A DNA stretch of 39,720 bases from Phenylobacterium deserti (GTDB taxonomy: Bacteria > Pseudomonadota > Alphaproteobacteria > Caulobacterales > Caulobacteraceae), in NCBI GenBank assembly GCA_943332615.1, contig CALQQB010000041.1, forward strand, positions 1-39,720. Reading direction: 5' to 3'. Shown here piece after piece: positions 27,592-36,983 of the stretch. Within the stretch, counting starts at the first letter, position 1, and every line of letters begins with the position of its first letter. The translations under genes were made by a program, and so were the position numbers. The notes beneath the pieces were generated by a model. It saw nothing but the letters and a program-made list of their open reading frames with translations. It did not search any database and was not told the origin of the DNA.

Positions 27592-29322
27592 TCACCGGCC
27601 GGATGGGCGGGATCCGTCGCCAGGCGGCTTGCGTAGGCCGGGCGCGTCGAAGCTCGCCAGGACTTCGAGCACCGTGGCCGCAGCGCCGCGGATTACGGCC
27701 GCCCGGCCTTCCAGGAGCCCGCCGAAGGTCACGGTGCCGGCCAGCACGCGCCTTAGGTCCTCCCAGGAGATGCTGATCGTCGATTCTGCGCCGGCCCCGT
27801 CGGTCGCGACGGAGACACCGTTGCGCACGTGCAATCCCGCCGCCGGCGCGTCGGGGAACTGGAAGCCGATGTGGTGGTCGATGCCCGCCGCGCGGTCGGG
27901 ATCCAGCATGACTCGCAGGATATGCAGCGCCTCGCGGGGAGACATCGCCGCCAACTGGTGAGCACGCAGGCGGTGTTCCCGCAGCCGTGAGAGGTCGGTC
28001 GACCCGTCCAGGTCGCGGGCCCTGGTCAGGCACCAGTTGCGGATGTTCATTGCGGTCGTCCGGGCGGCCACGTCGCGTAGGATGCCCGCCAGCAGGACCC
28101 GGTCAACCGTCTCCGCATCCGGACGGGCGGCTAGCCAGGAAGCCAGCTCGAGCGCCCAGCGCAAGTCGCCCGCGGCCTGCGCCTCGGCCGTCTGCTTGCG
28201 TACCTCTGCGGCCCCGCCCAGCGCGGCGACGAGGCGGGTGGCGCGCTCAGCGGGTTCGAGCGGGAACAGGCGCGCGGTGTCACCATCGAACCAGCCGCGC
28301 ACGCCGGCGGCGATCTGGCGTACGTGGTGCTCGGCGACGCCGTAATACTCAGACGTGAGGTAGTCCTCCTCGAAGACCGCCGGCAGGCGGATGGCGTGCG
28401 CCATCTGGTCTGCCGTCAAGCCGCGGTTCATCCCCCGCACCGTCTGGTCCCACAGGAACTGGATGGAGTCCCGGTAGCGGGTTGTCCGCAGGGCGATCGC
28501 GTCCCGGCCGGACAGCGGCGGACCGTGCGCGCCCAGCATGTACTCGGGCTTCAATCCGATCAGGTGGTCGAGACCTTGCAGCAGAACCTGCGGGTCGCGG
28601 TACGCCTCGCCGCGGATGGCGAACACGTTAAACAGCGTGGGCCAGACCAGGTTCTGCACGCAGACGGAAAGCTCGGGGAACCAGAAGGTCACGGAATCGT
28701 CGGCATCCGACGGGGCGTGCGTGACTTCGACGGTCAGTCCCGCGACCTGCAGGCGCTCGCCGCCGCGCAGGCCCACGGTGGGCGGAACAAATCCGGGCGT
28801 GTACGGCGCATGGTCGGGTGCCCGAAAGAACAGGCCGAGCCCTTCGTTGACCAGGCCGTCCGGCCCGTCCTCGGGCAGGCGCAGGCCGAACTGGTGCGTC
28901 AGGCCGGCGGCGTAGGCCGGGCCGATCTCGCTGGTCACCCGGGCCAGGTTCGCGGGGATCCGCTCATGCCCCAGGATCGGGATGGGCGCGCCAGCCTGCT
29001 TCAGCACGGCCTGCGTCCCGCCGACATAGTGGAAGTGCGTGTAGAGCACCGCGGCGAGGGGCGCGTCCGTGTGGCGACGCAGCTCGGCGAGGGCGGCGTT
29101 CATCTCCTCTACCGACTCGCCGGTGTCGATTACGATGATCCCGTCTGGTCCCTCGATGAAGTTCTGGTTCGAAAGCCCGTTGCCGACGAACGACCAGACG
29201 CCGGGACGGACGGCGTAGAATCGCCGCGCCAGCCTCTGCGTATGCGCCGAGGCGCCGCGATGGGCGCGTCGGCCGCGCTCATCGATCACCTCGACGGAGG
29301 AATCGGTGTCGAAACTGCGCAT
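27592..29322 (-). CDS. Alkylsulfatase-like metallo-beta-lactamase-fold protein with altered metal motif
   Basis: 576 residues from the ATG at 29322 (a GTG at 29334 is an alternative). The order matches SdsA1/YjcS-type alkylsulfatases: an N-terminal beta-lactamase fold (GIIVIDTGES, VLYTHFHYVGG, LGAHGPPLSG), an all-helical dimerisation domain (YYGVAEHHVRQIAAGVRGWFDGD), and a C-terminal SCP2-like lipid-binding domain. The usual zinc motif H-x-H-x-D-H reads HFHYVGG (H96, H98), so the Asp and third His are absent. Family members hydrolyse long-chain alkyl sulfates. Whether this one is active, uses another metal or acts on another ester is open. Confidence 0.75.
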   Translation of the reverse strand: MRSFDTDSSVEVIDERGRRAHRGASAHTQRLARRFYAVRPGVWSFVGNGLSNQNFIEGPDGIIVIDTGESVEEMNAALAELRRHTDAPLAAVLYTHFHYVGGTQAVLKQAGAPIPILGHERIPANLARVTSEIGPAYAAGLTHQFGLRLPEDGPDGLVNEGLGLFFRAPDHAPYTPGFVPPTVGLRGGERLQVAGLTVEVTHAPSDADDSVTFWFPELSVCVQNLVWPTLFNVFAIRGEAYRDPQVLLQGLDHLIGLKPEYMLGAHGPPLSGRDAIALRTTRYRDSIQFLWDQTVRGMNRGLTADQMAHAIRLPAVFEEDYLTSEYYGVAEHHVRQIAAGVRGWFDGDTARLFPLEPAERATRLVAALGGAAEVRKQTAEAQAAGDLRWALELASWLAARPDAETVDRVLLAGILRDVAARTTAMNIRNWCLTRARDLDGSTDLSRLREHRLRAHQLAAMSPREALHILRVMLDPDRAAGIDHHIGFQFPDAPAAGLHVRNGVSVATDGAGAESTISISWEDLRRVLAGTVTFGGLLEGRAAVIRGAAATVLEVLASFDAPGLRKPPGDGSRPSGR

Positions 29323-29334
29323 CCTGGACCCCAC

Positions 29335-29801
29335 CTTGAAGGGTCACGTTTAGGCCTATTGCGGAAATTTGCCAGATCGCGAGCGTCGATTGCAGCGCAA
29401 TCCCGACCATCCGGACGACCGTTGCGAGCCCGGGACACGTGCTTGACCGTAGGCCTGCATGGCTGGGACCTGCCCCATGAGCACGATGACCGCGCCTCCA
29501 TCTCCGTACGGATACTGGATGAGGTTCTCGAGGTCGCAATGATCAAGACATGGGACAAGCTACGCGCGAGCGCGCGAGGGGGTTTGAATTCACTTGAGAA
29601 AGAGCGCGGAAATGTTCTCGGTTTGTTCCTAACATCAACATCGGCGTGAGGCAAGGCTTTTCCGGCGGGTGATCAGGGCGGGACGTTGGTGACAGGTTCT
29701 CCGCGCCGGCCCCGGCGCCTGGGGCGCGGGTGGAGGTGATGGGGTAGCGGGCGCGATGTCACGGTAATCCCCGCTCGCCACGATTTCCTGAGTGGCGGGG
29801 G
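29335..29801. other. Gap without a supported gene
   Basis: No convincing coding region is visible. The upstream region of the sulfatase-like gene presumably holds its promoter, but no hexamers stand out. A small frame at about 29539-29649 has no recognisable product or ribosome binding site. Confidence 0.5.
29769..29801 (-). terminator. Hairpin after bphP, possible terminator
   Basis: On the minus strand CCCCCGCCAC and GTGGCG-AGC-GGGG pair around a 10-nt loop, with a 3-nt bulge, immediately after the bphP stop. No T-run follows. Confidence 0.4.
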
Positions 29802-32429
29802 TTAGGCCGTCTCGGCAGAAGCATTGAGTGACATCATCCGCCGCAGATGGCTCTCTACATCCGCCATGCGGTAGGGCTTGATGAACAGCTGCGAGCCCGC
29901 CAAATGGTCCGGCAGAATGATCGCCGGATCATATCCCGTGCTGAACGCGAACGGGATTCCGCGGTCCTTGAGAATGCCGGCGACTTCCCAGGACATCTTG
30001 CCGTCCAGATTCACATCCAGCAGGGCGGCATCGAATGTCTCGGTCGAAGCGAGCCTGATCGCCTCGTCAAGTCGCGTGGCCGGACCGACAACCGTCCACG
30101 ACAGAAGCTCCAACATGGCCACCATTTCCAGGATCACCAGCGAGGAGTCCTCAACGATCAAAATTCTCGGCTTGTCAGGACTCTCACGGGTCGGAACGGG
30201 AAGCTCCAGACGTTCGACCGGGGCCACGGGTTTTTCCCCCGATTCCACCAGGGCCGATTCAGGCAGCATGATCTCGCAGACGACCCCAGTCGGCGCGTAA
30301 TCGGTCATCGAAGCGCCGCCGGTTTCGAGGGCGAGGGCGCGATCGATCAGGGTTGAGCCAAACCCGCGTCGCGTGGGCGGGACGACCTGGGGTCCGCCGC
30401 TCTCGCGCCAGGTCAGAATCAGGGATCTGTTATCGGAAACACGCCATGAAACCGAGACCCGCCCCTTGGCTTGCGAAAGGGACCCGAACTTGGCCGCATT
30501 CGTCGCCAGCTCGTGCACGACGAGGGACAGCGACAGCGCCGCCTTTGGTGTCAGGACCACGTCCTCACCCCGCAGCTGGACGACTCCGGGTCCGTGAATA
30601 TGGGGCCCAAGCTCGTCGGTCAGGAGTCTATCGACCGAAACGCCTTCCCACCGAGTTTGGGTCAGCAGGCTGTGCGCCTTAGCCATCGAATGTATCCGCC
30701 GGTCCAGGCCTTCCACAAAATCGGTCAGCGAGGTGGCGTTTCGGCTGGATTGGGTGACCAGGGCCTGGATGTTGGCCAGGGTGTTCTTCACCCGGTGATC
30801 CAACTCGGCCATGAGCAGCTTGTCCCGCTCATGCGCTTTGGCCTGTGCTCGCGAAGTCGCCTCGATCCTGCGCAGCACGACCTGAACCAGAGAATTTCGC
30901 AGGTCGGAGGCGGCGTCCAACTCGGTGGCGGTCCAGGGCAAGGCCCGGTATCGCACCGACTGCTTCCAGACCGCGAACGATTTGCGCGGCGACAGATGAT
31001 CGCCGTTGGGGCCTGATACCATCGGCTTTTCGGGGTCGCCGGCCCATAGCGTCGTGTCGACCAGTTCGGGTCTGAACCATATGATGAAGTCGGAGGGATC
31101 GCGCGACACGGAGATGGCCAGCAGGCCCGAGGCGAGTTTGGGGAAATCCCTGGCCGGCGGGTATATTGTACTCAACCGATCGGTCGAGAAAACACCTTCG
31201 GTCTCCGTCATGTAGGTCCCCAGCCAGTCGACCAGGGCTGTGAGCTGCGCTACGTCGGGGGTCACTCCCAGAGAGGTGTTCACGCCGTCCACCCGGACGG
31301 CGACACCGCAGCGCAGCTGGCTATCCGTAGCGACGTCGCCGCTATTGATAAAGTCGAGCAGATTGGGGGTCTGCTGCGTCAGTCCAAAGGCATAGTCATC
31401 GACGCCTGCGAGATTCAGCATCAGCTGTTGCAAGATCTTGCGGCTGTCCAGGCGGGCCTCGAACTGCGCGCTCTTTTCGAGGGCTTCAAGCTGGAGCGAG
31501 AACATCGAGCCGAACAGTTCGCACACCGCTCGCAAATGTCGGGGCAGGAGTCTCGGAGTGTGATTGTGGCAGGCGATCAGGCCCCAGAGCCTCCCCGCCA
31601 CGATGATGGAAATCGACATCGAGGCATTGATGCCCATGTTGCGAAGATATTCGCGGTGTATCGGCGAGACGTCGCGCAGGATCGCATGGCTCATGTCCAG
31701 CGGCTTGTCGGTGGTCGAATTCAGGGCCGGTGTCAGCGGCGCCGGGTCGTAGTCGACCTGGGTGACCAGCCGCAGCCAGCTCTTAAGGTAGAGCGCCCTA
31801 GCCTGTTGTGGAATGTCGGACGCCGGATAGTGGAGGTCGAGGAAGGGCGCCAGTTCCGGGGCGCGGCTTTCGGCGATCACCCAGCCGGACTCGTCTGGCA
31901 TGAAGCGATAGATCATCACCCGGTCATACTGGGCCACGCGACGAACGCGCTCCGTCGCCATCTGGCAGAGCGAAATGGTCGACGGCGCGGCGCTGAACCC
32001 CTCGACCATCAACTGCGCAGCCGCCAGCGGTTCGGTGACGAAGGCATCGCCGGTCGCGGCGGCCTCGAACTCCATGACCAGATCGCCCTCGACGCGGTGC
32101 ACGCTGGCGTCGAGGGGGATACCTCCCGCTATGCGAAGAGCCGGGTCGAGCAGGTGGTACGGCTTGACCAGGTCCGCCTCCTGGCTGAGCGTGTGAAGAC
32201 GATTGATCTGGTCAACGGAGAATAGGTTGTCGAGCGGTCGGGACAGAAGTGCGCTGATGGGAAGACCCAGAAGGCCTTCGGTGTCTCCCGCTGCCCGGCG
32301 CACGCGAAGACTGGCGCCGTCGAGCACCAGCATGGCCCCATGCGGCAGGATCGCCCCAGGGATATGGATCGGTTCGAGGTCGCAGTTGTTCAGATCGGCC
32401 TGATCGCGGGCGAGGATGAAGTCAGTCAT
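29802..32429 (-). CDS. bphP: Bacteriophytochrome HWE histidine kinase with C-terminal receiver
   Basis: 875 residues from the ATG at 32429. Domains in order: PAS with biliverdin-attachment C16 in NNCDLEPIHIPG; GAF with YPASDIP (D205), SPIHREY (H258) and LIACHN (H288); PHY with the tongue motif PRKSF (481-485); an HWE-type kinase with phospho-accepting H545 in ELDHRVKNTLANIQALV, VVHELATNAAKFGSLS and TWRESGGP; and a receiver with phospho-Asp D805 in LLDVNLDG, FSTGYD and K851 in FIKPY. All chromophore-pocket residues are intact. The architecture resembles Agrobacterium Agp2/BphP2. It senses red/far-red light and relays phosphate; the downstream partner is not in the window. Its ATG overlaps the bphO end by 8 bp. 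Confidence 0.96.
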   Translation of the reverse strand: MTDFILARDQADLNNCDLEPIHIPGAILPHGAMLVLDGASLRVRRAAGDTEGLLGLPISALLSRPLDNLFSVDQINRLHTLSQEADLVKPYHLLDPALRIAGGIPLDASVHRVEGDLVMEFEAAATGDAFVTEPLAAAQLMVEGFSAAPSTISLCQMATERVRRVAQYDRVMIYRFMPDESGWVIAESRAPELAPFLDLHYPASDIPQQARALYLKSWLRLVTQVDYDPAPLTPALNSTTDKPLDMSHAILRDVSPIHREYLRNMGINASMSISIIVAGRLWGLIACHNHTPRLLPRHLRAVCELFGSMFSLQLEALEKSAQFEARLDSRKILQQLMLNLAGVDDYAFGLTQQTPNLLDFINSGDVATDSQLRCGVAVRVDGVNTSLGVTPDVAQLTALVDWLGTYMTETEGVFSTDRLSTIYPPARDFPKLASGLLAISVSRDPSDFIIWFRPELVDTTLWAGDPEKPMVSGPNGDHLSPRKSFAVWKQSVRYRALPWTATELDAASDLRNSLVQVVLRRIEATSRAQAKAHERDKLLMAELDHRVKNTLANIQALVTQSSRNATSLTDFVEGLDRRIHSMAKAHSLLTQTRWEGVSVDRLLTDELGPHIHGPGVVQLRGEDVVLTPKAALSLSLVVHELATNAAKFGSLSQAKGRVSVSWRVSDNRSLILTWRESGGPQVVPPTRRGFGSTLIDRALALETGGASMTDYAPTGVVCEIMLPESALVESGEKPVAPVERLELPVPTRESPDKPRILIVEDSSLVILEMVAMLELLSWTVVGPATRLDEAIRLASTETFDAALLDVNLDGKMSWEVAGILKDRGIPFAFSTGYDPAIILPDHLAGSQLFIKPYRMADVESHLRRMMSLNASAETA

Positions 32430-33054
32430 TGGTTTCGTTCCATCCGCCGAGCCAGCTCTCGAAGAGTGAAAAGGTTGCGGTCGCTGTAGCCATGATCGTC
32501 GCCTGCTGTTCCGCCGAATGGGGTGTGGCCGATAACCGGCGGAGATAGGCGCGCCACGCACTGCCGGTTTCGGACTTGTGGCCGGTGAAGAAGCGACGCC
32601 CGTCCAGAACGCCGACGCCTAGGAGCCCGTCCAGGCCGCGCGCCAGCGTGACACCGCCCAAAGCCGAGCCTTCGACCACGTAGAGGGCGCCAAGCAGCGC
32701 CTCGGGCAGGGCCAAGGCTGGAAACCCGCGACAGAGGGGCTGGGCGGCCAGTTGCTCCGGATTAATCTCCAGCGCCGCGAGGTCCATCTCAAGCCAGACG
32801 CTCCGTCCCGGCTTGATCCGTGCGGCGCGTTCAAAGCCGATGTGGAATCCATATAGCCGCGCCAGGAGGCGACGGTAGGCGACGTAGTCGATGGTCCCAT
32901 CCTGAACCGCCGCCAGCGCCGGATGCCGATGAAGCCGCTCATGGATGTCGTGAGTCGCCGCTCGCAATGTCTGATGCATGAGATCCGGCTGTCGGCTTCC
33001 GGTCAGGATGGAGGATCTAGTCGTTTGGGGGGACGAATTCGCTTCATAATTCAA
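32422..33054 (-). CDS. bphO: Biliverdin-producing heme oxygenase
   Basis: 210 residues from the ATG at 33054, with GGAG about 9 nt upstream; M26 is a weaker alternative. The proximal heme His lies in THDIHERLHRHPAL, and the distal helix has YVVEGSALGGVTLARGL. These match the BphO group of heme oxygenases, which open heme to biliverdin IX-alpha, CO and iron. The product is the chromophore of the phytochrome encoded immediately downstream and translationally coupled to it. The upstream gap has no clear promoter match. Confidence 0.95.
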   Translation of the reverse strand: MNYEANSSPQTTRSSILTGSRQPDLMHQTLRAATHDIHERLHRHPALAAVQDGTIDYVAYRRLLARLYGFHIGFERAARIKPGRSVWLEMDLAALEINPEQLAAQPLCRGFPALALPEALLGALYVVEGSALGGVTLARGLDGLLGVGVLDGRRFFTGHKSETGSAWRAYLRRLSATPHSAEQQATIMATATATFSLFESWLGGWNETND

Positions 33055-33215
33055 TCTCCAGCCCCTGAGTTATGGGCATTCGCGTTTTCGATAGCGCAAA
33101 CGCGCGACTTGAACATCAAGCCCTAGATGAGGCCTGACCTGCCTCTGATTATGTTGAAAGGCTTTATCAGCCCAAGGTTCAGGCCCTGCTAGCCGGGGCG
33201 CCGTACCGGCGTCGC

Positions 33216-33362
33216 ATGACCGCGCCGAAGAACCCGTTCCGCGACTTCGACAGTTCCCCCGAAGTGATCCGCCTCGTGGTGATGATGTACGTGAACTACC
33301 CGCTGTCGCTGCGAAACGTGGAGGAGCTGCTGTTCGAGCGCGGCATCGACGTAAGGCTGTGA
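33216..33362 (+). pseudogene. IS6-family transposase remnant (N-terminal 48 residues)
   Basis: The frame starts MTAPKNPFRDFDSSPEVIR and continues LSLRNVEELLFERGIDV, the N-terminal helix-turn-helix part of IS6-family transposases, which normally goes on with SHETVRFW. Here it breaks off at VRL-TGA (33360-33362), and no DDE domain follows. It lies in the 403-bp gap between bphO and the PGPGW gene; the rest of that gap (33055-33215) is presumably the bphO promoter region. Confidence 0.85.
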
Positions 33363-33396
33363 GGGGAGCCTTTCCCCCTTCTCGGAACCTCGTAAC

Positions 33397-33424
33397 CCCG
33401 GTGTTCGCCTGCGGCGAAACCGGG
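33397..33424. repeat. Strong palindrome, REP-like or terminator
   Basis: CCCGGT-G-TTCGCC and GGCGAA-ACCGGG pair over 12 bp with a single bulged G and a 2-3 nt loop. It lies between the IS6 remnant and the end of the PGPGW gene, and could end that gene's transcript (minus strand). No T-run. Confidence 0.5.
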
Positions 33425-33457
33425 ATGAGGCCGTTGTTGAAGCGCGGGGCGTGAGCC

Positions 33458-33865
33458 CTACGCCACGGCCGACCGCCGACCGAACCGCCGACGCAGGCCC
33501 TTGAAGAACCGCATGCGCCTGGGCAGCAGCAGCCGCTCCACCCGCAGCGTCTGGAGATAGAACAGCGCCACGATCTCCGGGTCGCGCCGCAGCAGGCGGC
33601 GGATCGGGTAGAGGGTCTTCGGATAGGCGCGGTTCAGCCGCACGAACTGCCGGCGCGCCTTGAAGCTGTTGCGCAGCACCACCATCAGCCCGACGACGAT
33701 CACCGGGATCCCGCCGGGCCCCGGCAGGGGGGCGATCAGGATGCCGACGCCGATGATCGCGAAGCCAAGCAGCACCATGCCGAACCGCTTAATGCGGGCC
33801 GCTACCTCGCGGGCGAGGTCGTCCGTGGCGCGGTACACGCGCAAAGAGGGCATGGCGAAAGACAC
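33458..33865 (-). CDS. PGPGW-type small membrane protein
   Basis: 135 residues from a GTG at 33865 with AGGA 8 nt upstream (ATG at 33853 is an alternative). A single or double membrane segment covers GMVLLGFAIIGVGILIAPLPGPGGIPVIVVGLMVVL, with the family's PLPGPGG-P-x-x-x-x-G-L core. The C-terminal half is strongly basic (RRLLRRD, LLPRRMRFFKGLRRRFGRR), so it likely faces the cytoplasm. PF09656-type proteins have no assigned function. The AT-rich patch at 33963-33992 upstream is the likely promoter area. Confidence 0.75.
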   Translation of the reverse strand: MSFAMPSLRVYRATDDLAREVAARIKRFGMVLLGFAIIGVGILIAPLPGPGGIPVIVVGLMVVLRNSFKARRQFVRLNRAYPKTLYPIRRLLRRDPEIVALFYLQTLRVERLLLPRRMRFFKGLRRRFGRRSAVA

Positions 33866-34022
33866 TGGGATAGTCCTGGGGGGTGAACGGCGGAGCGGGG
33901 AGGTCCCGACGTCACCCTGTCGATATGCGTACGTCCGTCTCCCAGGTAAAGACTGGCCGCTGTTAAATTTTCATAACGTGAAGCTATTAATTGGCTCGCG
34001 GCGCCGGCGCCACACCCCGATG

Positions 34023-34046
34023 CAAGGCCGTCACAGAATGGCCTTG
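34023..34046 (-). terminator. Hairpin after the gcv operon, possible terminator
   Basis: CAAGGCC (34023-34029) and GGCCTTG (34040-34046) form a perfect 7-bp stem with a 10-nt loop, 24 nt past the gcvPB stop. No T-run follows on the minus strand. Confidence 0.4.
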
Positions 34047-34069
34047 GATCCTCCTTCGGACCTGCAAAT

Positions 34070-35638
34070 TCACGCCGGGACGGGCTGGATTTCAGGGCGC
34101 CAGATGAGCTTTGGCTTGCGGGCCGCCAGCGTCTCGTCGAGGCGGCGGAGCGGGGCCAGGTAGGGGGCGCCCTTGAACCGCTCGGTGTCGCCCAGCCTGG
34201 CCGCCGCGGCCAAAGCGCACAGTGCGTCGCAGAACCGGTCCAGCTCGCGTTTGGACTCGGTCTCGGTGGGCTCGATCAGCATCGCGCCATGCACCACCAG
34301 CGGGAAGTACATGGTCATCGGGTGAAAGCCCTCGTCGATCATGGCCTTGGCGAAATCCAGCGTGGTGACGCCGGTGTCCTCCAGCCAGGCGTCGTCGAAC
34401 AGGGCCTCGTGCATGCAGGGGCCGTCCGGGAAGGCGGCGGTCATGACGCCGCTCATCCGGGCCTTGATGTAGTTGGCGTTGAGCACGGCGTCCTCGGCCA
34501 CCTGGCGCAGGCCGTCGGCGCCGTGGCTGCGCATATAGGCGTAGGCGCGGACGAACATGCCCATCTGGCCCTGGAAGGCGCTCATGCGGCCGAAGGCCTG
34601 GGCGGCCTCATGCTCGGGCTCCTCCACCAGCGTCAGGCCGAGCCCCGCCTCGCGGTGGACGATCCACGGGGCCGGGGCGAAGGGCGCGAGCGCCTTGGAC
34701 AACACCACCGGCCCGGCGCCTGGCCCGCCGCCGCCGTGCGGCGTGGAGAAAGTCTTGTGCAGGTTGATGTGCATGGCGTCGATGCCCAGGTCGCCCGGGC
34801 GAACGCGGCCGACAATGGCGTTGAAGTTGGCGCCATCGCAGTAGAAGTACGCCCCGGCCTCGTGGGTTAACTTCGAGATTGAAATAACATCTCGTTCGAA
34901 CAGGCCGCAGGTATTGGGGTTGGTGACCATGATCGCGGCGACGTGGGGACCGAGCTTGGCGGCGAGGTCGGCCAGGTCGACGCGGCCGTCGGCGGTCTGG
35001 GCGATTTCCTGGACGGAATAGCCGACGAAGGCGGCGGTGGCGGGGTTGGTGCCGTGGGCGCTGGTAGGGACCAGTACGGTACGGCGCGCGCTCTGGCCGG
35101 CGGCCTCGTGGGCGGCCTTGATGCAGAGCAGGCCACACAGCTCGCCGTGGGCCCCGGCCTTTGGGGCCAACGCGACGGCAGGCATGCCAGTGAGCGTCTT
35201 CAGCCAGTGGGCCAGGCGGTCCATCAGCTGCAGCGCGCCCTGGGTGGTGGCGACGGGGGCCAGCGGGTGCAGGTCCGCGAAGCCCGCCATCCGCGCCACC
35301 TTTTCGTTGAGGCGCGGGTTGTGCTTCATGGTGCAGGAGCCCAGCGGGTAGATCGCCAGGTCGATGGCGTGGTTCTTTTGGCTGAGGCGCACGTAGTGGC
35401 GCATCGTCTCGGGTTCGGAGAGCCCGGGCAGGTCGACGCTCTCGCGGGTCAGGCCGGCGAGGTCGGAGGCGTCGTGCTCGGCGGGCGGGATGTCGACCCC
35501 GGTCTTGCTCCAGCCACCCAGTTCAAAGATCAGCGGCTCGTTCTGCAGCAGGCCCCGGCCGCCGGTGAGCGACTGGAAGCCGGTGTTGGAGGCCTCGCCT
35601 TCGGGACGGGTGGGACGGCCCACGCTCTGGATCGTCAT
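34070..35638 (-). CDS. gcvPB: Glycine dehydrogenase (decarboxylating) subunit 2
   Basis: 522 residues from the ATG at 35638, which overlaps the gcvPA stop (ATGA). The PLP-binding lysine is K295 in [18 protein letters not shown], preceded by the usual [25 protein letters not shown] and SCTMKHNP stretches. With GcvPA it makes the two-subunit P-protein, which decarboxylates glycine and passes the aminomethyl group to the lipoyl arm of GcvH. It is last in the riboswitch-led operon. Confidence 0.96.
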   Translation of the reverse strand: MTIQSVGRPTRPEGEASNTGFQSLTGGRGLLQNEPLIFELGGWSKTGVDIPPAEHDASDLAGLTRESVDLPGLSEPETMRHYVRLSQKNHAIDLAIYPLGSCTMKHNPRLNEKVARMAGFADLHPLAPVATTQGALQLMDRLAHWLKTLTGMPAVALAPKAGAHGELCGLLCIKAAHEAAGQSARRTVLVPTSAHGTNPATAAFVGYSVQEIAQTADGRVDLADLAAKLGPHVAAIMVTNPNTCGLFERDVISISKLTHEAGAYFYCDGANFNAIVGRVRPGDLGIDAMHINLHKTFSTPHGGGGPGAGPVVLSKALAPFAPAPWIVHREAGLGLTLVEEPEHEAAQAFGRMSAFQGQMGMFVRAYAYMRSHGADGLRQVAEDAVLNANYIKARMSGVMTAAFPDGPCMHEALFDDAWLEDTGVTTLDFAKAMIDEGFHPMTMYFPLVVHGAMLIEPTETESKRELDRFCDALCALAAAARLGDTERFKGAPYLAPLRRLDETLAARKPKLIWRPEIQPVPA

Positions 35639-36978
35639 TGGCCGAGCCTCCGGGAGAGTGCGCCCCGCAAGGCGGCGATGTCTTCGGTCGTGGTGGCTTC
35701 GGTGGCGGCCAGCAGCAGGATGTCGTCCAGGCCGGCGTGCGGGTCGAGGCGGGAATAGGGGACGCCGGCCACGATGCCGTCGGCCAGCAGGTCCTCGACG
35801 AAGCCGGCGGCGGAGCCGGGGACCTTCACCGCGATCTCGTTGAAGAACCGCGGCGTCAGCACCGTCAGGCCGGCGCCCTCGACGGCGGCCTTCAGTTCGC
35901 GGGCGCGGCTGTGGTTCAGCAGGGCCAGCTGCTTGAGGCCCGCGCCGCCCAGCAAGGTCATGTGGATGGTGAAGGCCAGGGCGCAGAGGCCGGCGTTGGT
36001 GCAGATGTTCGACGTCGCCTTCTCGCGGCGAATGTGCTGCTCGCGGGTCGATAGAGTCAGCACATAGCCGCGACGGCCATCGGCATCGACGGTCTCGCCG
36101 CACAGGCGGCCGGGCATCTGGCGCAGCAGCTTCTCGCGGCAGGCGAACAGGCCGACATAGGGGCCGCCGTAGTTGAGCGCATTGCCGATCGACTGGCCCT
36201 CGGCCACGGCGATGTCGGCCCCCATCTCGCCCGGCGACTTCAGCAGGCCGAACGACACCGCCTCGGTGGTGACCACGATCAGCAGCGCCCCCTTGGCGTG
36301 GGCGGCCTCCGCGATCCGCGTCACATCGGTCACAACGCCGAAAACGTTCGGCGTCTGGACCACCACGCACGCCGTTTCGCCGTCGATCGCGGCGATCACC
36401 GCGGCCTCGGCATCGATCGCCGCCGCCTGGCGGACGATCTCCATCCCCTCGGCATGCGCGATGGTCTGGGTGGTGGCGGCGTAGTGCGGGTGCAGCCCCC
36501 CCGACAGGATCGCCTTCTCGCGCCGCGTCACCCGCTGCGCCATCATCACCGCCTCTGCACAGGCGGTGGAGCCGTCGTACATCGAGCAGTTGGCGACCTC
36601 GAGGCCGGTCAGCGCCGCCACCTGGCTCTGGAACTCGAACAGCACCTGCAGCGTGCCTTGCGCGATCTCGGGCTGATAAGGGGTATAGCTGGTCAGGAAC
36701 TCCGACCGCTGGATGATGTGGTCCACCGTGGCCGGCACATGGTGGCGATAGGCCCCGGCCCCGCAGAAGAACGGCCCGGCGCCGGCCGGGCGGTTCAGCG
36801 CCGCCAGACCCGCCAGCTCGCGCTCCACCTCCAGCTCGCCGGCGTGCCGCGGCAGGTCGAACAGGTCGGCCTTCCGGGCGGCCTGGGGCACGTCGCAGAA
36901 CAGGGCGTCGATGTCGGGGGCGCCGATAACGCCCAGCATCTGCGCGCGGTCGTCGGGGGTGAGGGGCAGGTATCGCAT
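35635..36978 (-). CDS. gcvPA: Glycine dehydrogenase (decarboxylating) subunit 1
   Basis: 447 residues, normal for GcvPA. It starts [19 protein letters not shown] and contains [26 protein letters not shown] N-terminal motifs (here [20 protein letters not shown]), [16 protein letters not shown] and [27 protein letters not shown]. It lacks the PLP lysine, which subunit 2 carries. It starts 5 nt after the ORF187 stop. Confidence 0.96.
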   Translation of the reverse strand: MRYLPLTPDDRAQMLGVIGAPDIDALFCDVPQAARKADLFDLPRHAGELEVERELAGLAALNRPAGAGPFFCGAGAYRHHVPATVDHIIQRSEFLTSYTPYQPEIAQGTLQVLFEFQSQVAALTGLEVANCSMYDGSTACAEAVMMAQRVTRREKAILSGGLHPHYAATTQTIAHAEGMEIVRQAAAIDAEAAVIAAIDGETACVVVQTPNVFGVVTDVTRIAEAAHAKGALLIVVTTEAVSFGLLKSPGEMGADIAVAEGQSIGNALNYGGPYVGLFACREKLLRQMPGRLCGETVDADGRRGYVLTLSTREQHIRREKATSNICTNAGLCALAFTIHMTLLGGAGLKQLALLNHSRARELKAAVEGAGLTVLTPRFFNEIAVKVPGSAAGFVEDLLADGIVAGVPYSRLDPHAGLDDILLLAATEATTTEDIAALRGALSRRLGQ

Positions 36979-36983
36979 GCGGC

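Noticed and set aside
28324..29649. A 441-residue plus-strand frame opposite the sulfatase-like gene
   Set aside because: Its sequence is a shadow of the minus-strand enzyme; the non-overlapping end past 29335 shows no family or ribosome binding site.
33108..33120. CTTGA-ACA-TCAAG palindrome upstream of bphO
   Set aside because: Only 5-bp arms; such short dyads are common and no regulator is encoded nearby.
33963..33992. TTAA-containing AT-rich patch as a CtrA site
   Set aside because: The two TTAA elements are not separated by 7 nt, so it does not fit the CtrA box; kept only as a possible promoter area.
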